From assembly GCF_017948485.1 (NCBI RefSeq), contig NZ_JAFFSX010000001.1, positions 1 to 64,000 on the forward strand: DNA of 64,000 bases. The letters are read 5' to 3'. Position numbers and translations under genes: made by a program. Each line of letters opens with the position of its first letter. Position 1 is the first letter of the stretch. Below, piece after piece: positions 9,018 through 17,694 of the stretch. Source of the stretch: Streptomyces sp. GESEQ-35 (lineage in GTDB: Bacteria > Actinomycetota > Actinomycetes > Streptomycetales > Streptomycetaceae). Under the pieces are notes generated by a model, which was given only the letters and a program-made list of their open reading frames with translations, was not told where the DNA came from and ran no database searches.

Positions 9018-10727
9018 TCAGTCACGAGCCGAAGGGACCGTGAACGACGGCGGCTGCGTCGCCAACTTCTTCTTCGTGTACGCCTTCACGTAGGTGTCGA
9101 GGTACGGCGAGCGCTTGCCTTCGGTGGCCTGGTCGTCGGAGGGGTCGTCGACACAGAGGCCGAGGCGCGCGTCCGTCACCTTGATGCGGTCGCCGGTCGG
9201 GGTGTCGATCCACGCGCCGTCATCGACGGTGCCGATCTCGACGGCCAGGGAGTGGCCGGCCTTCAGACGCCAGTCGGTCGACTTGAGGTCCACGGCCACC
9301 TGCCCGGAGGCATCCACGACCGCCACCTGCTCGTCGAACATGACGGCGGAGCCGTCCTGCGCGACGTCGTACAGCTTGACCATGACGTTGCCACTGCCCT
9401 CGGTGTCCATCTCGATCCTGGGCGTCCCGGTGATGCGGATGTCGCGCTCGACCGGTCCGGACCACGTGAGGAAGCTCGCCGAGCCGCCGGGCTCGCCCCG
9501 GTCCACGTAGGACCCGTCGCGCAGCACCACGTCGGCGGACCGGTCCCAGAGGGGCCAGGTGTCCTGGGAACGCCAGGTTCCGGTGCTGTCCTGGGCGGCG
9601 AAGGCCGGGTAGTCGGTCGTGGGAGCGATCCCCTTGAGGTGCTGGTCGTAGAAGGACATCACCTCCTTGAACCAGCCCGCCCGCCCCATCTGCAGACGCC
9701 CGTCCTCGGTGCGGTCGTTGCCGCGCACGTGGTCCCACTGGCCGAGCCAGCCGCGCTCGGTGCCCTGGTGGCCCGCGAGGTACTCCTGCATCGCCTCCGG
9801 CGTGGTGTTCGACTCGATGAAGCCCTGGGTGAGGAACAGCGGGGTGTCGCTGCCCTCGGCCTGCTTCGCCAGGTCGCGCTGTTGCCAGTACGGATCCTCG
9901 GGGTAGGGCTTGAGGTTGTTGTCCGTGTTGTACGCGGTGCACTCGGGGTGCTTCAGCTCGTACCGGCTGTTCTTCCGGTAGCGCTTCTGGTCGTCGGGCA
10001 GCGGCGGCAACTGCGCTATCTGGTTGTAGGAGTTGGGGGCGAGGACCCCGCCCAGTTTCGGCACCCGGTTGGAGCGGGTCAGGCGGTACATGTCCCAGAC
10101 GGGTTCCTGGGCGACGACGGCCTTGAGCGCGTCCTGGTCCAGGTTGTTGCCGACCAGGGCGGTCGTCGCGTCGTACGACTTGCCGTACATGCCGACCATG
10201 CCGGTGGACCACGGCTGCTTCGCCGCCCAGTCGACCGCCGCCTTGACGTCGGCCTGCTCGCCCTTGCCCATGTAGTCGAGGCAGCCGCTGGACCCGCCGA
10301 AGCCACGCAGGTCCACCTGCACCAGGGCGTAGCCCCGCTCGAACAGGTCGCCTCCCTCGACGAGGTCCTCGAAGCGTGCGGACGGGCCTGTCTTCGGCCA
10401 CTTCTCGTCCGTGAGCTCTCCGGAGTGCCCGAAGTAGGCGCCGACAGAGAGGATGACCGGCACCTTCTCGCCCCGGGGCAGTTTCTCCGGCAGCAGGGCA
10501 TCGGCGTGCAGCTCGGTGCCGGAGCCGTCCGAGGACGGGAAGTAGTGCTGGGTCCACGCCGCGCCCTTGGGAACACGCTCGTTGTCCCTGTGTGTCACGG
10601 GGTCATCGGCGGTGGCCACCGTGGGGGCAGCGGACTGTGCCGCGCCGGCAGGGCCGACGGACCCACCGGCCAACGCCAGCGCGGCGACTGCCGCAGAGGC
10701 CGCGGCGGGCACGGGAATCCTCTTCAT
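9018..10727 (-). CDS. Secreted S15/CocE-type peptidase or esterase
   Basis: 569 residues with a signal peptide (MKRIPVPAAASAAVAALALA, cleavage near GAAQS). An alpha/beta hydrolase domain follows: VQVDLRGFGGSSGC, then nucleophile elbow GMYGKSYDATTA. The C-terminal region is the X-Pro dipeptidyl-peptidase jelly roll (ITGTPRIEMDTEGSGNVMVK). Prolyl peptidase or acylase activity is possible; specificity is unknown. The start at 10727 follows GGAGGA, better placed than the upstream in-frame ATGs. A MerR-type operator (10817-10837) lies about 90 bp upstream, so control by the MerR gene at 11754 is likely. Confidence 0.85.
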   Translation of the reverse strand: MKRIPVPAAASAAVAALALAGGSVGPAGAAQSAAPTVATADDPVTHRDNERVPKGAAWTQHYFPSSDGSGTELHADALLPEKLPRGEKVPVILSVGAYFGHSGELTDEKWPKTGPSARFEDLVEGGDLFERGYALVQVDLRGFGGSSGCLDYMGKGEQADVKAAVDWAAKQPWSTGMVGMYGKSYDATTALVGNNLDQDALKAVVAQEPVWDMYRLTRSNRVPKLGGVLAPNSYNQIAQLPPLPDDQKRYRKNSRYELKHPECTAYNTDNNLKPYPEDPYWQQRDLAKQAEGSDTPLFLTQGFIESNTTPEAMQEYLAGHQGTERGWLGQWDHVRGNDRTEDGRLQMGRAGWFKEVMSFYDQHLKGIAPTTDYPAFAAQDSTGTWRSQDTWPLWDRSADVVLRDGSYVDRGEPGGSASFLTWSGPVERDIRITGTPRIEMDTEGSGNVMVKLYDVAQDGSAVMFDEQVAVVDASGQVAVDLKSTDWRLKAGHSLAVEIGTVDDGAWIDTPTGDRIKVTDARLGLCVDDPSDDQATEGKRSPYLDTYVKAYTKKKLATQPPSFTVPSARD

Positions 10728-10816
10728 GGTCTCCTCCGGAAACGACGTGCGGCCGACCCTGAGTTCGGCGGCAACGAGGGGTTCTGCTGGTGCGGGCTCT
10801 GCCGGTGCGAGGTGGC

Positions 10817-10837
10817 ACCGTGCCGTCGCGGCACGGT
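10817..10837 (-). promoter_or_regulatory. MerR-type operator upstream of the S15 hydrolase
   Basis: A 21-bp near-perfect palindrome with arms ACCGTGCCG and CGGCACGGT. Two close relatives are at 11618-11638 and 11671-11691, on both sides of the divergent DUF3159/MerR start region. On the minus strand it sits in a stretch with a weak -35-like ATGACC just before it. Operator function is inferred from repetition and position. Confidence 0.7.
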
Positions 10838-10860
10838 CATGCCGGGCCATCGCCCGGCCC

Positions 10861-10892
10861 ACCGGCTCACCGGCTCACCGGCTCACCGGCTC
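10861..10892. repeat. Short tandem repeat, four copies of ACCGGCTC
   Basis: Four consecutive 8-bp units overlap the 3' end and stop codon of the DUF3159 gene. Slippage here would change the last few residues. No other role is apparent. Confidence 0.8.
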
Positions 10893-11561
10893 CACGAGCC
10901 GCTTGGTCGTCCGGCGGAACGCCCAGAAGACGACCAGCAGAGCCAATGCGAGCAGGGGCATGCCCATACCGGCCTTGGCGAGAGCCAGCCAGCCCGTGGC
11001 ATCGCTTTCGTAGAGCCACTGCTGCACACCGAACCGCGCTGCGAACAGGACGGTCAGAGTGGCGGTGGCGACATCGTGCGCCAGCAGGCTGGGGCGGTCG
11101 CCCCGCCACGTGTGCCTGTTGCCGTGCAGCGCGTTCCACAGCAGGCCGGTCACCGGCCTGCGGGCCAGCAACGTGACGAGCAGGAGCACCGCGCCCGCGC
11201 AGCTCGCCCAGATGCCGATCAGGAAGAAGCCACCCGCCGAGCCGGTCCACGCCGCGACGCCACCGGCGGCCGCGACGCCGAAGACACCGCCGCCCGCCGC
11301 GCTGAACGGCTCCCCCTGCGCCATCCGCCACACGGTGATCAGCAGGGCCACCGCGAGTGCGATGCCGATCGCGAGCGGCAGCCAGAGAGCGGCATTCGCC
11401 GCGACGAACGCCGAGATCGGGATCGCCGAGTACACCATCCCCTTCGTACCGCCGAGCTGGTCGAGCAGCTTCTGATGCGCTGCGCTCTGCGCGGCGGGCT
11501 CGGCCGGTGTCCTGTCGGCGGGATGGTGCCCGGCCGTGTCGGTGCGGTGGTGCTCGGTCAT
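10875..11561 (-). CDS. DUF3159 integral membrane protein
   Basis: 228 residues. A hydrophilic N-terminus is followed by LLDQLGGTKGMVYSAIP, the signature of DUF3159, and then by about six hydrophobic segments (for example SAFVAANAALWLPLAIGIAL and FFLIGIWASCAGAVLLLVTL). It should lie in the cytoplasmic membrane. The biochemical role of this family is not established. The ATG at 11561 follows GGGGAGAC. It is divergent from the MerR gene and upstream of the S15 gene on the same strand, with palindromic operators before each, so the three probably form one regulon. Confidence 0.8.
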   Translation of the reverse strand: MTEHHRTDTAGHHPADRTPAEPAAQSAAHQKLLDQLGGTKGMVYSAIPISAFVAANAALWLPLAIGIALAVALLITVWRMAQGEPFSAAGGGVFGVAAAGGVAAWTGSAGGFFLIGIWASCAGAVLLLVTLLARRPVTGLLWNALHGNRHTWRGDRPSLLAHDVATATLTVLFAARFGVQQWLYESDATGWLALAKAGMGMPLLALALLVVFWAFRRTTKRLVEPVSR

Positions 11562-11617
11562 GGCGTCTCCCCGGTCTTCGCGAACCCGTGCCGTCGATGC
11601 GATGGGAACCACGAAAA

Positions 11618-11638
11618 ACCGTGCCGTCACGGCACAGT
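11618..11638 (-). promoter_or_regulatory. MerR-type operator/promoter for the DUF3159 gene
   Basis: A palindrome with arms ACCGTGCCG and CGGCACAGT. On the minus strand it lies between TTGACT (-35) and TTTCGT with a 19-bp spacer. A long 19-bp spacer bridged by a palindrome is the hallmark of MerR-controlled promoters. It reads toward the DUF3159 gene. Confidence 0.7.
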
Positions 11639-11667
11639 CAAGCCCTTACGGAGGGGTGGGGTGGCGC

Positions 11668-11698
11668 TTGAGGGTGCCGCGACGGCATGGTTTCGAAT
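11668..11698 (+). promoter_or_regulatory. MerR-type autoregulatory promoter
   Basis: TTGAGG (11668-11673) and TCGAAT (11693-11698) are separated by 19 bp, and the spacer overlaps the third operator palindrome at 11671-11691 (arms GTGCCG and CGGCAT). It reads toward the MerR gene at 11754, which suggests autoregulation. Confidence 0.7.
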
Positions 11699-11753
11699 GG
11701 AGTGAGCCGAGGCCGTGCGCTGACGCGCGAGGAGCCGAACGGAGTGCGAAGCC

Positions 11754-12515
11754 ATGGCATGGAGCACGCGTGAGATCGCCGAGCTCGCGGGCACCAGCCT
11801 GCGGGCGGTACGGCACTACCACGAGGTCGGTCTGCTCGACGAGCCGGAACGCCGGGCCAATGGCTACAAGCAGTACGGCGTGGCCCACCTCGTGCGGCTG
11901 CTGCGCATCAAGCGCCTTGTCGACCTGGGGTTCCCCCTGTCCCAGATCGCCGAGATGGGCGAGTCCGATGATCATCCGGAGGAGGCGTTGCGCACGCTCG
12001 ACGCCGAACTGGCGGCCACCATCGAACGGTTGCAGCGGGCCAGGATGGAACTCGGGTTCATCCTGAAGAAGTCGGTTCCGACCGACCTGCCTGCGGAGTT
12101 CGCCGCGGCCGCGGTCGACACCCCGATGTCCGACGCGGATCGCTCGTTCGTCACCGTGATGAGCAGGGTGCTCGGCCCGAAGGGCACGGCGGCCTATGCG
12201 GACCTGATGAGGAACCCCGTAATCGATGCCGCCGGTGAGAGGTTCGAGCGGCTGCCCGCCGACGCCGACGAGCAGACCCGCGCCGACGTCGCCGAGGGGC
12301 TGGTCGCCTTCGTGCACTCGCTGTACCGGCAGCACCCGGGTCTGAGCACCCTGCCCGCCGACGCCCCGCGCGGCGAGAAGTTCGCGAAAAAGACCGTCGG
12401 CCAGGCCGTCCAGGACATCTACCACGACGCCCAGGTGGACGTCCTGCGCCGGTTGGGCGTCCTGCTCGCCGAAGCACGGCGGGGCACCGAACCGCCTGAC
12501 AGCACCGGGATCTGA
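11754..12515 (+). CDS. MerR-family transcriptional regulator
   Basis: 253 residues. The N-terminal winged helix is typical: MAWSTREIAELAGTSLRAVR, then HYHEVGLLDEPERRANGYKQ, followed by a dimerisation helix (about 80-110). The C-terminal part, about 140 residues, is all helical and lacks the metal-binding cysteines of MerR or CueR, so it probably senses a small organic effector. Three matching long-spacer operators in the neighbourhood fit it as regulator of itself, the DUF3159 membrane protein and the secreted hydrolase. Confidence 0.85.
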   Translation: MAWSTREIAELAGTSLRAVRHYHEVGLLDEPERRANGYKQYGVAHLVRLLRIKRLVDLGFPLSQIAEMGESDDHPEEALRTLDAELAATIERLQRARMELGFILKKSVPTDLPAEFAAAAVDTPMSDADRSFVTVMSRVLGPKGTAAYADLMRNPVIDAAGERFERLPADADEQTRADVAEGLVAFVHSLYRQHPGLSTLPADAPRGEKFAKKTVGQAVQDIYHDAQVDVLRRLGVLLAEARRGTEPPDSTGI

Positions 12516-12831
12516 GCGCACTTACTCAGGTTGAACCCGCGGAGTCCCTCAGCCCGTGACGCTTCTTGATCGCTGCGGTACGACGTCGTCATGCGACACG
12601 CCCATCGTGGCGGGCCGACGCCCCATGAGCAGGAGAAGCGGGAACGGGTGCGCCCTCAGGCGGCCGAGCGGTTCGCCCGTGACGAGAAGACCGAGGCCGT
12701 CGCTTCCTGAACGTGCACCTGGTGCCGGAACTCGCCGACTCCGCCGAGGAACACAGGAACTGGTCACAGATCTTCCAGATGCCCTCCTGCGCACCGGAGT
12801 TGCATCCGGCCGGAAGACATCCTCCTGCTTC
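12516..12831. other. 316-bp gap without a recognisable gene
   Basis: A short reading from 12590 starts MRHAHRGGPTPHEQEKRERV and stops near 12710, but matches nothing I recognise. The gap separates the MerR gene from the convergent FAD oxidase. No hairpin of note was seen. Confidence 0.4.
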
Positions 12832-14187
12832 TCACAGTCCACGGTCCGGGAGCGGGGTGGCGGTGAAGACGTGCCGGGGATCGTAGGACTGCTTGGCCGC
12901 GATCAGGCGTGCCGTGTGGGAGCCGTAGGCGTGTGCGACCTGGTCGTCCTGATCCGGCAGGAGGAAGTTGGGGTAGCCGCCCGGCAGGGCGTGTGGCTCC
13001 AGTGACGTCCTGACGTCTTCGGCCCATTTCCGGTACGCACTGGCGTCGTCGTCCGGTCCGCGACCGGCTGAAATCTCGACGACGACATGGCCGGTGCGCA
13101 GGCCGAAGGCGGTGTCGTCGGCGCCGACACGGGTGGCGGCGCCGTGGAACTGCCGTAGTCCGATTCCCGCTCCCGGCCCAGGCCGTGCCTCCGCGGAGCT
13201 GATGAGGAGGTCGATGATGCCGGGCGTGGGTGCGGCGATGGTGCGGGTGCGCAGGTCCCAGTGCATCCCGTGGGGTACGTGCTGGTCGAACTGGGCCAGC
13301 AGGTCCTTCTGCGTGATCGGGCCGACCGTGCTGGAGATCGGGGTGCCGAGCCGCAGGACGTCGGCGATGGCGGCATCGGCGTGCCGTTGCTCACCGGACC
13401 AGACGGGCACGGCGAGCAGGCACGGCCCGACATCGGGGACGAAGGTCATCTCCAGCAGGACGGTCAGCCCGTCGGGAGCACTCGCGGTCAGCTCCGCGTA
13501 CCGGGCCAGCACCGTCGCCGCTTCTTCCCAGGGGAACAGGACCATGCCGCCGACGAGGCCGCGATCGGGGTGGAGGCGGACGTGCATCGTCGTCACCACA
13601 CCGAAGTTCCCGCCGCCGCCGCGCAGCGCCCACAGCAGCTCGGGGTCGTCCTCGGTCGAGACGAGCCGCCCGTCGGCGAGCACGACCTCCGCGCCGAGCA
13701 GATTGTCGGCGGCCAGGCCGGCCGTGCCCAGCAACAGGCCATAGCCCCCGCCGAGGCTGAGCCCGGCCATGCCGACGACCCCGGCGGTCCCGGTGGCGAC
13801 GTTCGCGCCGTGCGATGCGGCAGCCGCGACGACGTCACCGGCCAGGCTTCCGCCTCCCATCACGGCGGTGTTCCCCTCGACCCGTACATCACGCATCTCG
13901 CCGAGGTCGATCACCAGCCCGCCCTCGCGCAGCGCCCGGCCGGCCCAGTCGTGACCACCTCCGCGCACCGACAGACCCACGCCGAATTCCTGCGCCGCGC
14001 TAACGGCTGTGGCAACCTCCGCACCCGTACGCGGCCGCACGACCAGAGCCGGCCGTGTGGTCACCGCGCCGTTCCAGAGCGTCGCCGCGCCGGCAAACGC
14101 CGGGTCACCCGGACGGTGCACACGGTCAGCCCTCAACCGCTCCCCCAGACGACGGGAGAGTTCATCGACCGCATTCGCGGAACACAT
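12832..14187 (-). CDS. FAD-binding oxidoreductase (berberine-bridge/BBE type)
   Basis: 451 residues. The N-terminal FAD_binding_4 (PCMH) domain has RPRTGAEVATAVSAAQEFG, then SVRGGGHDWAGRALREGGLV, where the His of GGGHD is the usual covalent FAD attachment site, and later GLSLGGGYGLLLGTAGLAAD. The C-terminal BBE-type element is near YDPRHVFTATPLP. Such enzymes oxidise alcohols, sugars or alkaloid-like substrates with O2. The substrate here is unknown. The ATG at 14187 follows GGGAAGGA. It is divergent from an AraC regulator, with an inverted repeat between them. Confidence 0.85.
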   Translation of the reverse strand: MCSANAVDELSRRLGERLRADRVHRPGDPAFAGAATLWNGAVTTRPALVVRPRTGAEVATAVSAAQEFGVGLSVRGGGHDWAGRALREGGLVIDLGEMRDVRVEGNTAVMGGGSLAGDVVAAAASHGANVATGTAGVVGMAGLSLGGGYGLLLGTAGLAADNLLGAEVVLADGRLVSTEDDPELLWALRGGGGNFGVVTTMHVRLHPDRGLVGGMVLFPWEEAATVLARYAELTASAPDGLTVLLEMTFVPDVGPCLLAVPVWSGEQRHADAAIADVLRLGTPISSTVGPITQKDLLAQFDQHVPHGMHWDLRTRTIAAPTPGIIDLLISSAEARPGPGAGIGLRQFHGAATRVGADDTAFGLRTGHVVVEISAGRGPDDDASAYRKWAEDVRTSLEPHALPGGYPNFLLPDQDDQVAHAYGSHTARLIAAKQSYDPRHVFTATPLPDRGL

Positions 14188-14256
14188 GGTTTTCCTTCCC
14201 GATGTTGTCACAGTGATCACACTAGGAAGTGCGGCGCCGTCTACGCTTGAACGCCA

Positions 14257-14274
14257 GTGCCATACCGATGGCAC
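14257..14274. promoter_or_regulatory. Inverted repeat between FAD oxidase and AraC genes
   Basis: GTGCCAT and ATGGCAC are separated by 4 bp in the 116-bp divergent gap. It is a plausible operator for the AraC regulator or another dimeric protein. Confidence 0.5.
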
Positions 14275-14303
14275 ATCCGTGTCACGGAGAAGGCGAGGCA
14301 AGT

Positions 14304-15290
14304 ATGACGGTGCCGGACGAGCCCGACTCCAGCGGCACGTCCGCCGCGGATGCCACCGCACCCGGCACCGTGCAAGCGCGCTTCGGCCGCTTCTGGCGCG
14401 GATGGGAAGAACAACTCGGCCAGGAACATCCGGCGCCCGACTTCACGCCGGGCTCCGGCGACTTCAGGATCAGTGCCCGTGCCGTCACGGCGCACGACGC
14501 GGTGATCGCCGATGTCCGCAGCGAGTCACTCACCGGTACCCACACCAACTCACTCCACCAAGGCGACGAGCAAGTGGTGATGCACGTGATACGGCACAAC
14601 GCGTGGCGATTCGCCCGGCCGCGCGAGGGCGACCACACCGTCCCCGCAGGGCACTTCATGCTCCAGCGCAACGGCCCGCCGACGTTCGAGGAAGCGCGGC
14701 GCACCACGGCGACGGTACTCCTCCTGCCCGCATCGCCCCTGTCCCACCTGATCCGCGACCGGCTGATCACCGGACCGACATCCTCGGCCGAAGTGCGACT
14801 GCTCCTGGGCCACCTGAACCTGGTCGACCAGACCGCCCAGGACCTCACCGGGACCGGCGCACTGGCCGCCCGCAACGCCCTTCTCGCCCTGGTCGAGGGG
14901 GTACTGAGGCAGCAGGCGGACGGCACCGAACCCCACCTCGGCCCCGCACTGGCCCAGGCGGCGAAAGACCTCGCGGACAGCCGCCTCGCCGACCCGGACC
15001 TCTCCCCCTCGATGCTGGCTCGCGAACTCAGCGTCTCCGTACGCACGCTGCACCGGGCGTTCGCGGCCGTCGAGGAGAGCGTCGCAGGCTACATCCGCCG
15101 CCGCAGGCTCGAACAAGCCCGGCTCGAACTTCTCACCCCGGTGGGCAGGCCGAGCGTCGCGGAGCTGGCCGCCCACTGGCAGTTCGCCGACAGCAGCCAT
15201 TTCATCCGCGCCTTCAAGAGCCGGTACGGCCGCACCCCCGCCGAGTTCGCCCGCACGGCCACCCGCCCAGGCGGGTCACCAGCGCAGTGA
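14304..15290 (+). CDS. AraC-family transcriptional regulator
   Basis: 328 residues. It has an N-terminal AraC_binding_2-like sensing region (about 20-200) and a C-terminal double helix-turn-helix (LSPSMLARELSVSVRTLHRA, then WQFADSSHFIRAFKSRYGRT). The ATG at 14304 follows GGAGAAGGCGAGG; an earlier in-frame ATG at 14229 lacks a good site. Its divergence from the FAD oxidase gene suggests that it controls it. Confidence 0.85.
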   Translation: MTVPDEPDSSGTSAADATAPGTVQARFGRFWRGWEEQLGQEHPAPDFTPGSGDFRISARAVTAHDAVIADVRSESLTGTHTNSLHQGDEQVVMHVIRHNAWRFARPREGDHTVPAGHFMLQRNGPPTFEEARRTTATVLLLPASPLSHLIRDRLITGPTSSAEVRLLLGHLNLVDQTAQDLTGTGALAARNALLALVEGVLRQQADGTEPHLGPALAQAAKDLADSRLADPDLSPSMLARELSVSVRTLHRAFAAVEESVAGYIRRRRLEQARLELLTPVGRPSVAELAAHWQFADSSHFIRAFKSRYGRTPAEFARTATRPGGSPAQ

Positions 15291-15499
15291 GTCGAAGCTG
15301 ACCTGAGCCGCACCGCAAACGGCCCCGGCGGCCCCTGCTGAAGACCGGCCGGTCACACGCCCCCGAAAGGCGCTTGTCACTCCACTTCCATGCCGCCCTC
15401 TCCAACGGCACCGGGCAGCGGCTGCCGACTGTGACGCAGCGACCGGGCGAGAGTCAGCGACATCAGCGCGACTGCCTGACCGTGAAACTCGGCCGCGTG

Positions 15500-15820
15500 A
15501 ACCACCAGACCGACAGGGCCCAGACGAAGACCGTCTACACCGCCACCAACCTCACCCCCCAGCAAACAGACCCCGCCCGCCTGACCGAACTCGTCCACGA
15601 CCACTGGCCGGTGGAAGCCCTGCACCACGTGCCAGACGTCACCTACGGCGAAGACACCTCCCGAATCCGCACCGGCACCCCACCCCGCCTCATGACCACC
15701 CTGCGCAACCACGCCATCGGCCTGATGCGCCAGCCCGGCTGGCACAACATCGCCACCCCAACCGATCACTACCAGTCACGCCCCGAGCACGCCAACACAC
15801 TCCTCAAGACCACTTCCTGA
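15500..15820 (+). pseudogene. C-terminal fragment of an ISAs1-family transposase
   Basis: The reading [20 protein letters not shown] continues to [20 protein letters not shown] and then [20 protein letters not shown], the conserved ISAs1 C-terminus around the catalytic Glu (VEALHH). There is no upstream catalytic core. It ends at 15820. Confidence 0.7.
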
Positions 15821-15984
15821 GAACGCATCGGCCCTGACCCTCGGATGCGCACTCATCTGCTGGCGACGCCTGAAGTCATTGCGATAGGAGTTCTTGCTGG
15901 ACGCTCCAGTAGCGGCCGCTCCAGGGAGCTGCGGGATCGCGCCACCTACCCGCGGTCGCCTCGGCGCCAGATACTGGTTCTGGC

Positions 15985-16821
15985 TCACCGGCGCATGGCA
16001 CTGCGCATCAGTTCCTCGAGGGCGCGTTCACCTGTGGGTGTCTGCGCCCCGTTGCGCAGTCCTCGGCCTATCAATTGCTGAACAGCGGGCAAAGCAATCT
16101 GAGTGGCCCAGGCCTCGTTCTCGCGGAGGAGTCCGTCCGTGATGTGTTCGGCAGGCAATGCGCGCTTGGCTGCTTCGATGACACCATCGGGCAGGGCAGC
16201 GATATTGCGGGCGATCCGGTCGACGTACTCATCGAGTTGGTCGGCTGGCAGAGCCCGGTTGATCCAGCCGTAAGACGCTGCAGTCTCGGCATCGAACAGG
16301 TCTGCGGTGAGCACCACCTCCAGTGCACGGTTGCGGCCCACGCGGTCACGGAGGTACTGCGTTCCGCCTCCGCCTGGGACGATGCCCATGAGCGCTTCGA
16401 TCTGGCCGATTCCGGCGGTCTCGGCAGCGGCGAATGCCATGTCCGCTGCGGCTACGAATTCCGCCCCGCCTCCGCGGGTCTTCCCGGCGAGCTTCACGAT
16501 GGTCACCTGGGGCTGATGGCGGAGGAGCTCGCCTACGGCCTGGAACACGTTGACGTCCGTCGGCGCCGACGCAGCGAGCTGCTCCAGAACGTCCATCCTC
16601 TCCCCGATCCGCATGTCCACATGAGCGAGGAAGAACTCCGGGTTGGCGCTGGAGAAGACGATCACCCGGACCGATGAATCGCCCCTCAAGGCGTCCAGCG
16701 CCGTACGGAGCTCGCGCATCATCGTCGCGTCGAGCACGTTCACCGGCGGGTTATCGAGGACGATCCGGGCGACGCCGTCTTCGATGCTCACGTGCAGAGT
16801 CGAGTAGACATTGGTGGTCAA
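15985..16821 (-). CDS. Enoyl-CoA hydratase/isomerase family protein
   Basis: 278 residues. The crotonase fold is indicated by ARIVLDNPPVNVLDATMMRE, the oxyanion-hole segment KLAGKTRGGGAEFVAAADMA and MGIVPGGGGTQYLRDRVGRN. The second acidic catalytic position of classical hydratases falls in this GGGGTQ segment, so the reaction may not be hydration. The start is a TTG at 16821 after GGAGAG. It is divergent from the HxlR regulator with an inverted repeat between, so redox- or aldehyde-responsive control is a reasonable guess. Confidence 0.85.
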   Translation of the reverse strand: MTTNVYSTLHVSIEDGVARIVLDNPPVNVLDATMMRELRTALDALRGDSSVRVIVFSSANPEFFLAHVDMRIGERMDVLEQLAASAPTDVNVFQAVGELLRHQPQVTIVKLAGKTRGGGAEFVAAADMAFAAAETAGIGQIEALMGIVPGGGGTQYLRDRVGRNRALEVVLTADLFDAETAASYGWINRALPADQLDEYVDRIARNIAALPDGVIEAAKRALPAEHITDGLLRENEAWATQIALPAVQQLIGRGLRNGAQTPTGERALEELMRSAMRR

Positions 16822-16850
16822 GAGGCTCTCCGTCAGTTACCGATAGGTGT

Positions 16851-16873
16851 GTAGGTTTGCAATACATACCTAC
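16851..16873. promoter_or_regulatory. HxlR-type operator
   Basis: GTAGGT (16851-16856) and ACCTAC (16868-16873) form an inverted repeat in the divergent gap between the crotonase and HxlR genes. Size and position match operators of HxlR/DUF24 regulators. Confidence 0.6.
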
Positions 16874-16927
16874 CGTCGGCGACGCCTTTGGGACCGTCAA
16901 GAACGCACTCTGGGAGAACCAAGGATC

Positions 16928-17320
16928 ATGAGGGATACCGCCCCGCACGGCCTTGACGCGGGAACACACATCGTTTTCCGGGCGGACTGCCCCAGCCGGC
17001 CGATCCTCGACCAGATAGCGGACAAGTGGTCGATGATGGTCATGGCGCTTCTGGAGCGGCCGATGCGGTTCAATGAGCTGAAACGCCGCTTGGAAGGTGT
17101 GACGCAGCGTGTCCTCACTCAGACACTGCGCCGTCTTGAGCGGAACGGCATGATCCAGCGGAAGGTACTGCCGACCTCACCGGTCGGCGTCGAGTACTCG
17201 CTCACGGCGCTGGGTGAGTCCCTGCGCGAGCCTTTCGGGCATCTTTACAACTGGACGGTCGAGCACAGCGAGGAAATCCAGAACAGCCAGCGGGCGTACG
17301 ACAGCAGGACTGACACATAG
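16928..17320 (+). CDS. HxlR-family transcriptional regulator
   Basis: 130 residues. The winged helix has the HxlR signature: DKWSMMVMALLERPMRFNEL, then KRRLEGVTQRVLTQTLRRLE and RNGMIQRKV. A single cysteine (FRADCPSRP, near residue 21) precedes the winged helix, where thiol- or quinone-sensing members have their redox cysteine, so electrophile or aldehyde sensing is plausible. The ATG at 16928 follows AAGGA. Likely target: the divergent crotonase gene. Confidence 0.85.
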   Translation: MRDTAPHGLDAGTHIVFRADCPSRPILDQIADKWSMMVMALLERPMRFNELKRRLEGVTQRVLTQTLRRLERNGMIQRKVLPTSPVGVEYSLTALGESLREPFGHLYNWTVEHSEEIQNSQRAYDSRTDT

Positions 17321-17694
17321 CCGCCTGCTCAATCACCTATAGACATGTCATCCGAGGCTGGGCCCCTGGTCTGATGCGGTTGGAGAGCGTGGTCTGGGCC
17401 AGCAGGGTGAGCGCTGGCCGAGAGCCGACGTCGGCCGTGGGCGTTGTCACCATGGCGGTCCGGTCCTGATCCGCAGCGGCTCGATCACCGACCCCAGTTC
17501 GTCGTCGACTTCCCACACCTTCGGCGAGCCACCCCGCCCCCCAGATCACCATTCCCCGAGTGATCCAACCACTTCCAATACTCCAGCCGTAGTTCGTGAT
17601 CTCGATCGTGAGCGGCGCCGAGGAGGCAGCTGGCAGCGTCGATCATCTGGACGAGACCGACCACGCCGTCGCGGGCGTCCGATTCCTTCTCCGC
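17321..17694. other. 374-bp gap without a recognisable gene
   Basis: The gap lies between the HxlR stop and the convergent PemK-like gene. No homology or strong secondary structure was recognised on either strand. Confidence 0.4.

Noticed and set aside
8361..11705. A 1,114-codon open frame on the plus strand
   Set aside because: It is antisense to the S15 hydrolase and DUF3159 genes, both with clear domains and start signals. The long frame comes from GC-rich codon bias, apart from the short SDR fragment near 8811.
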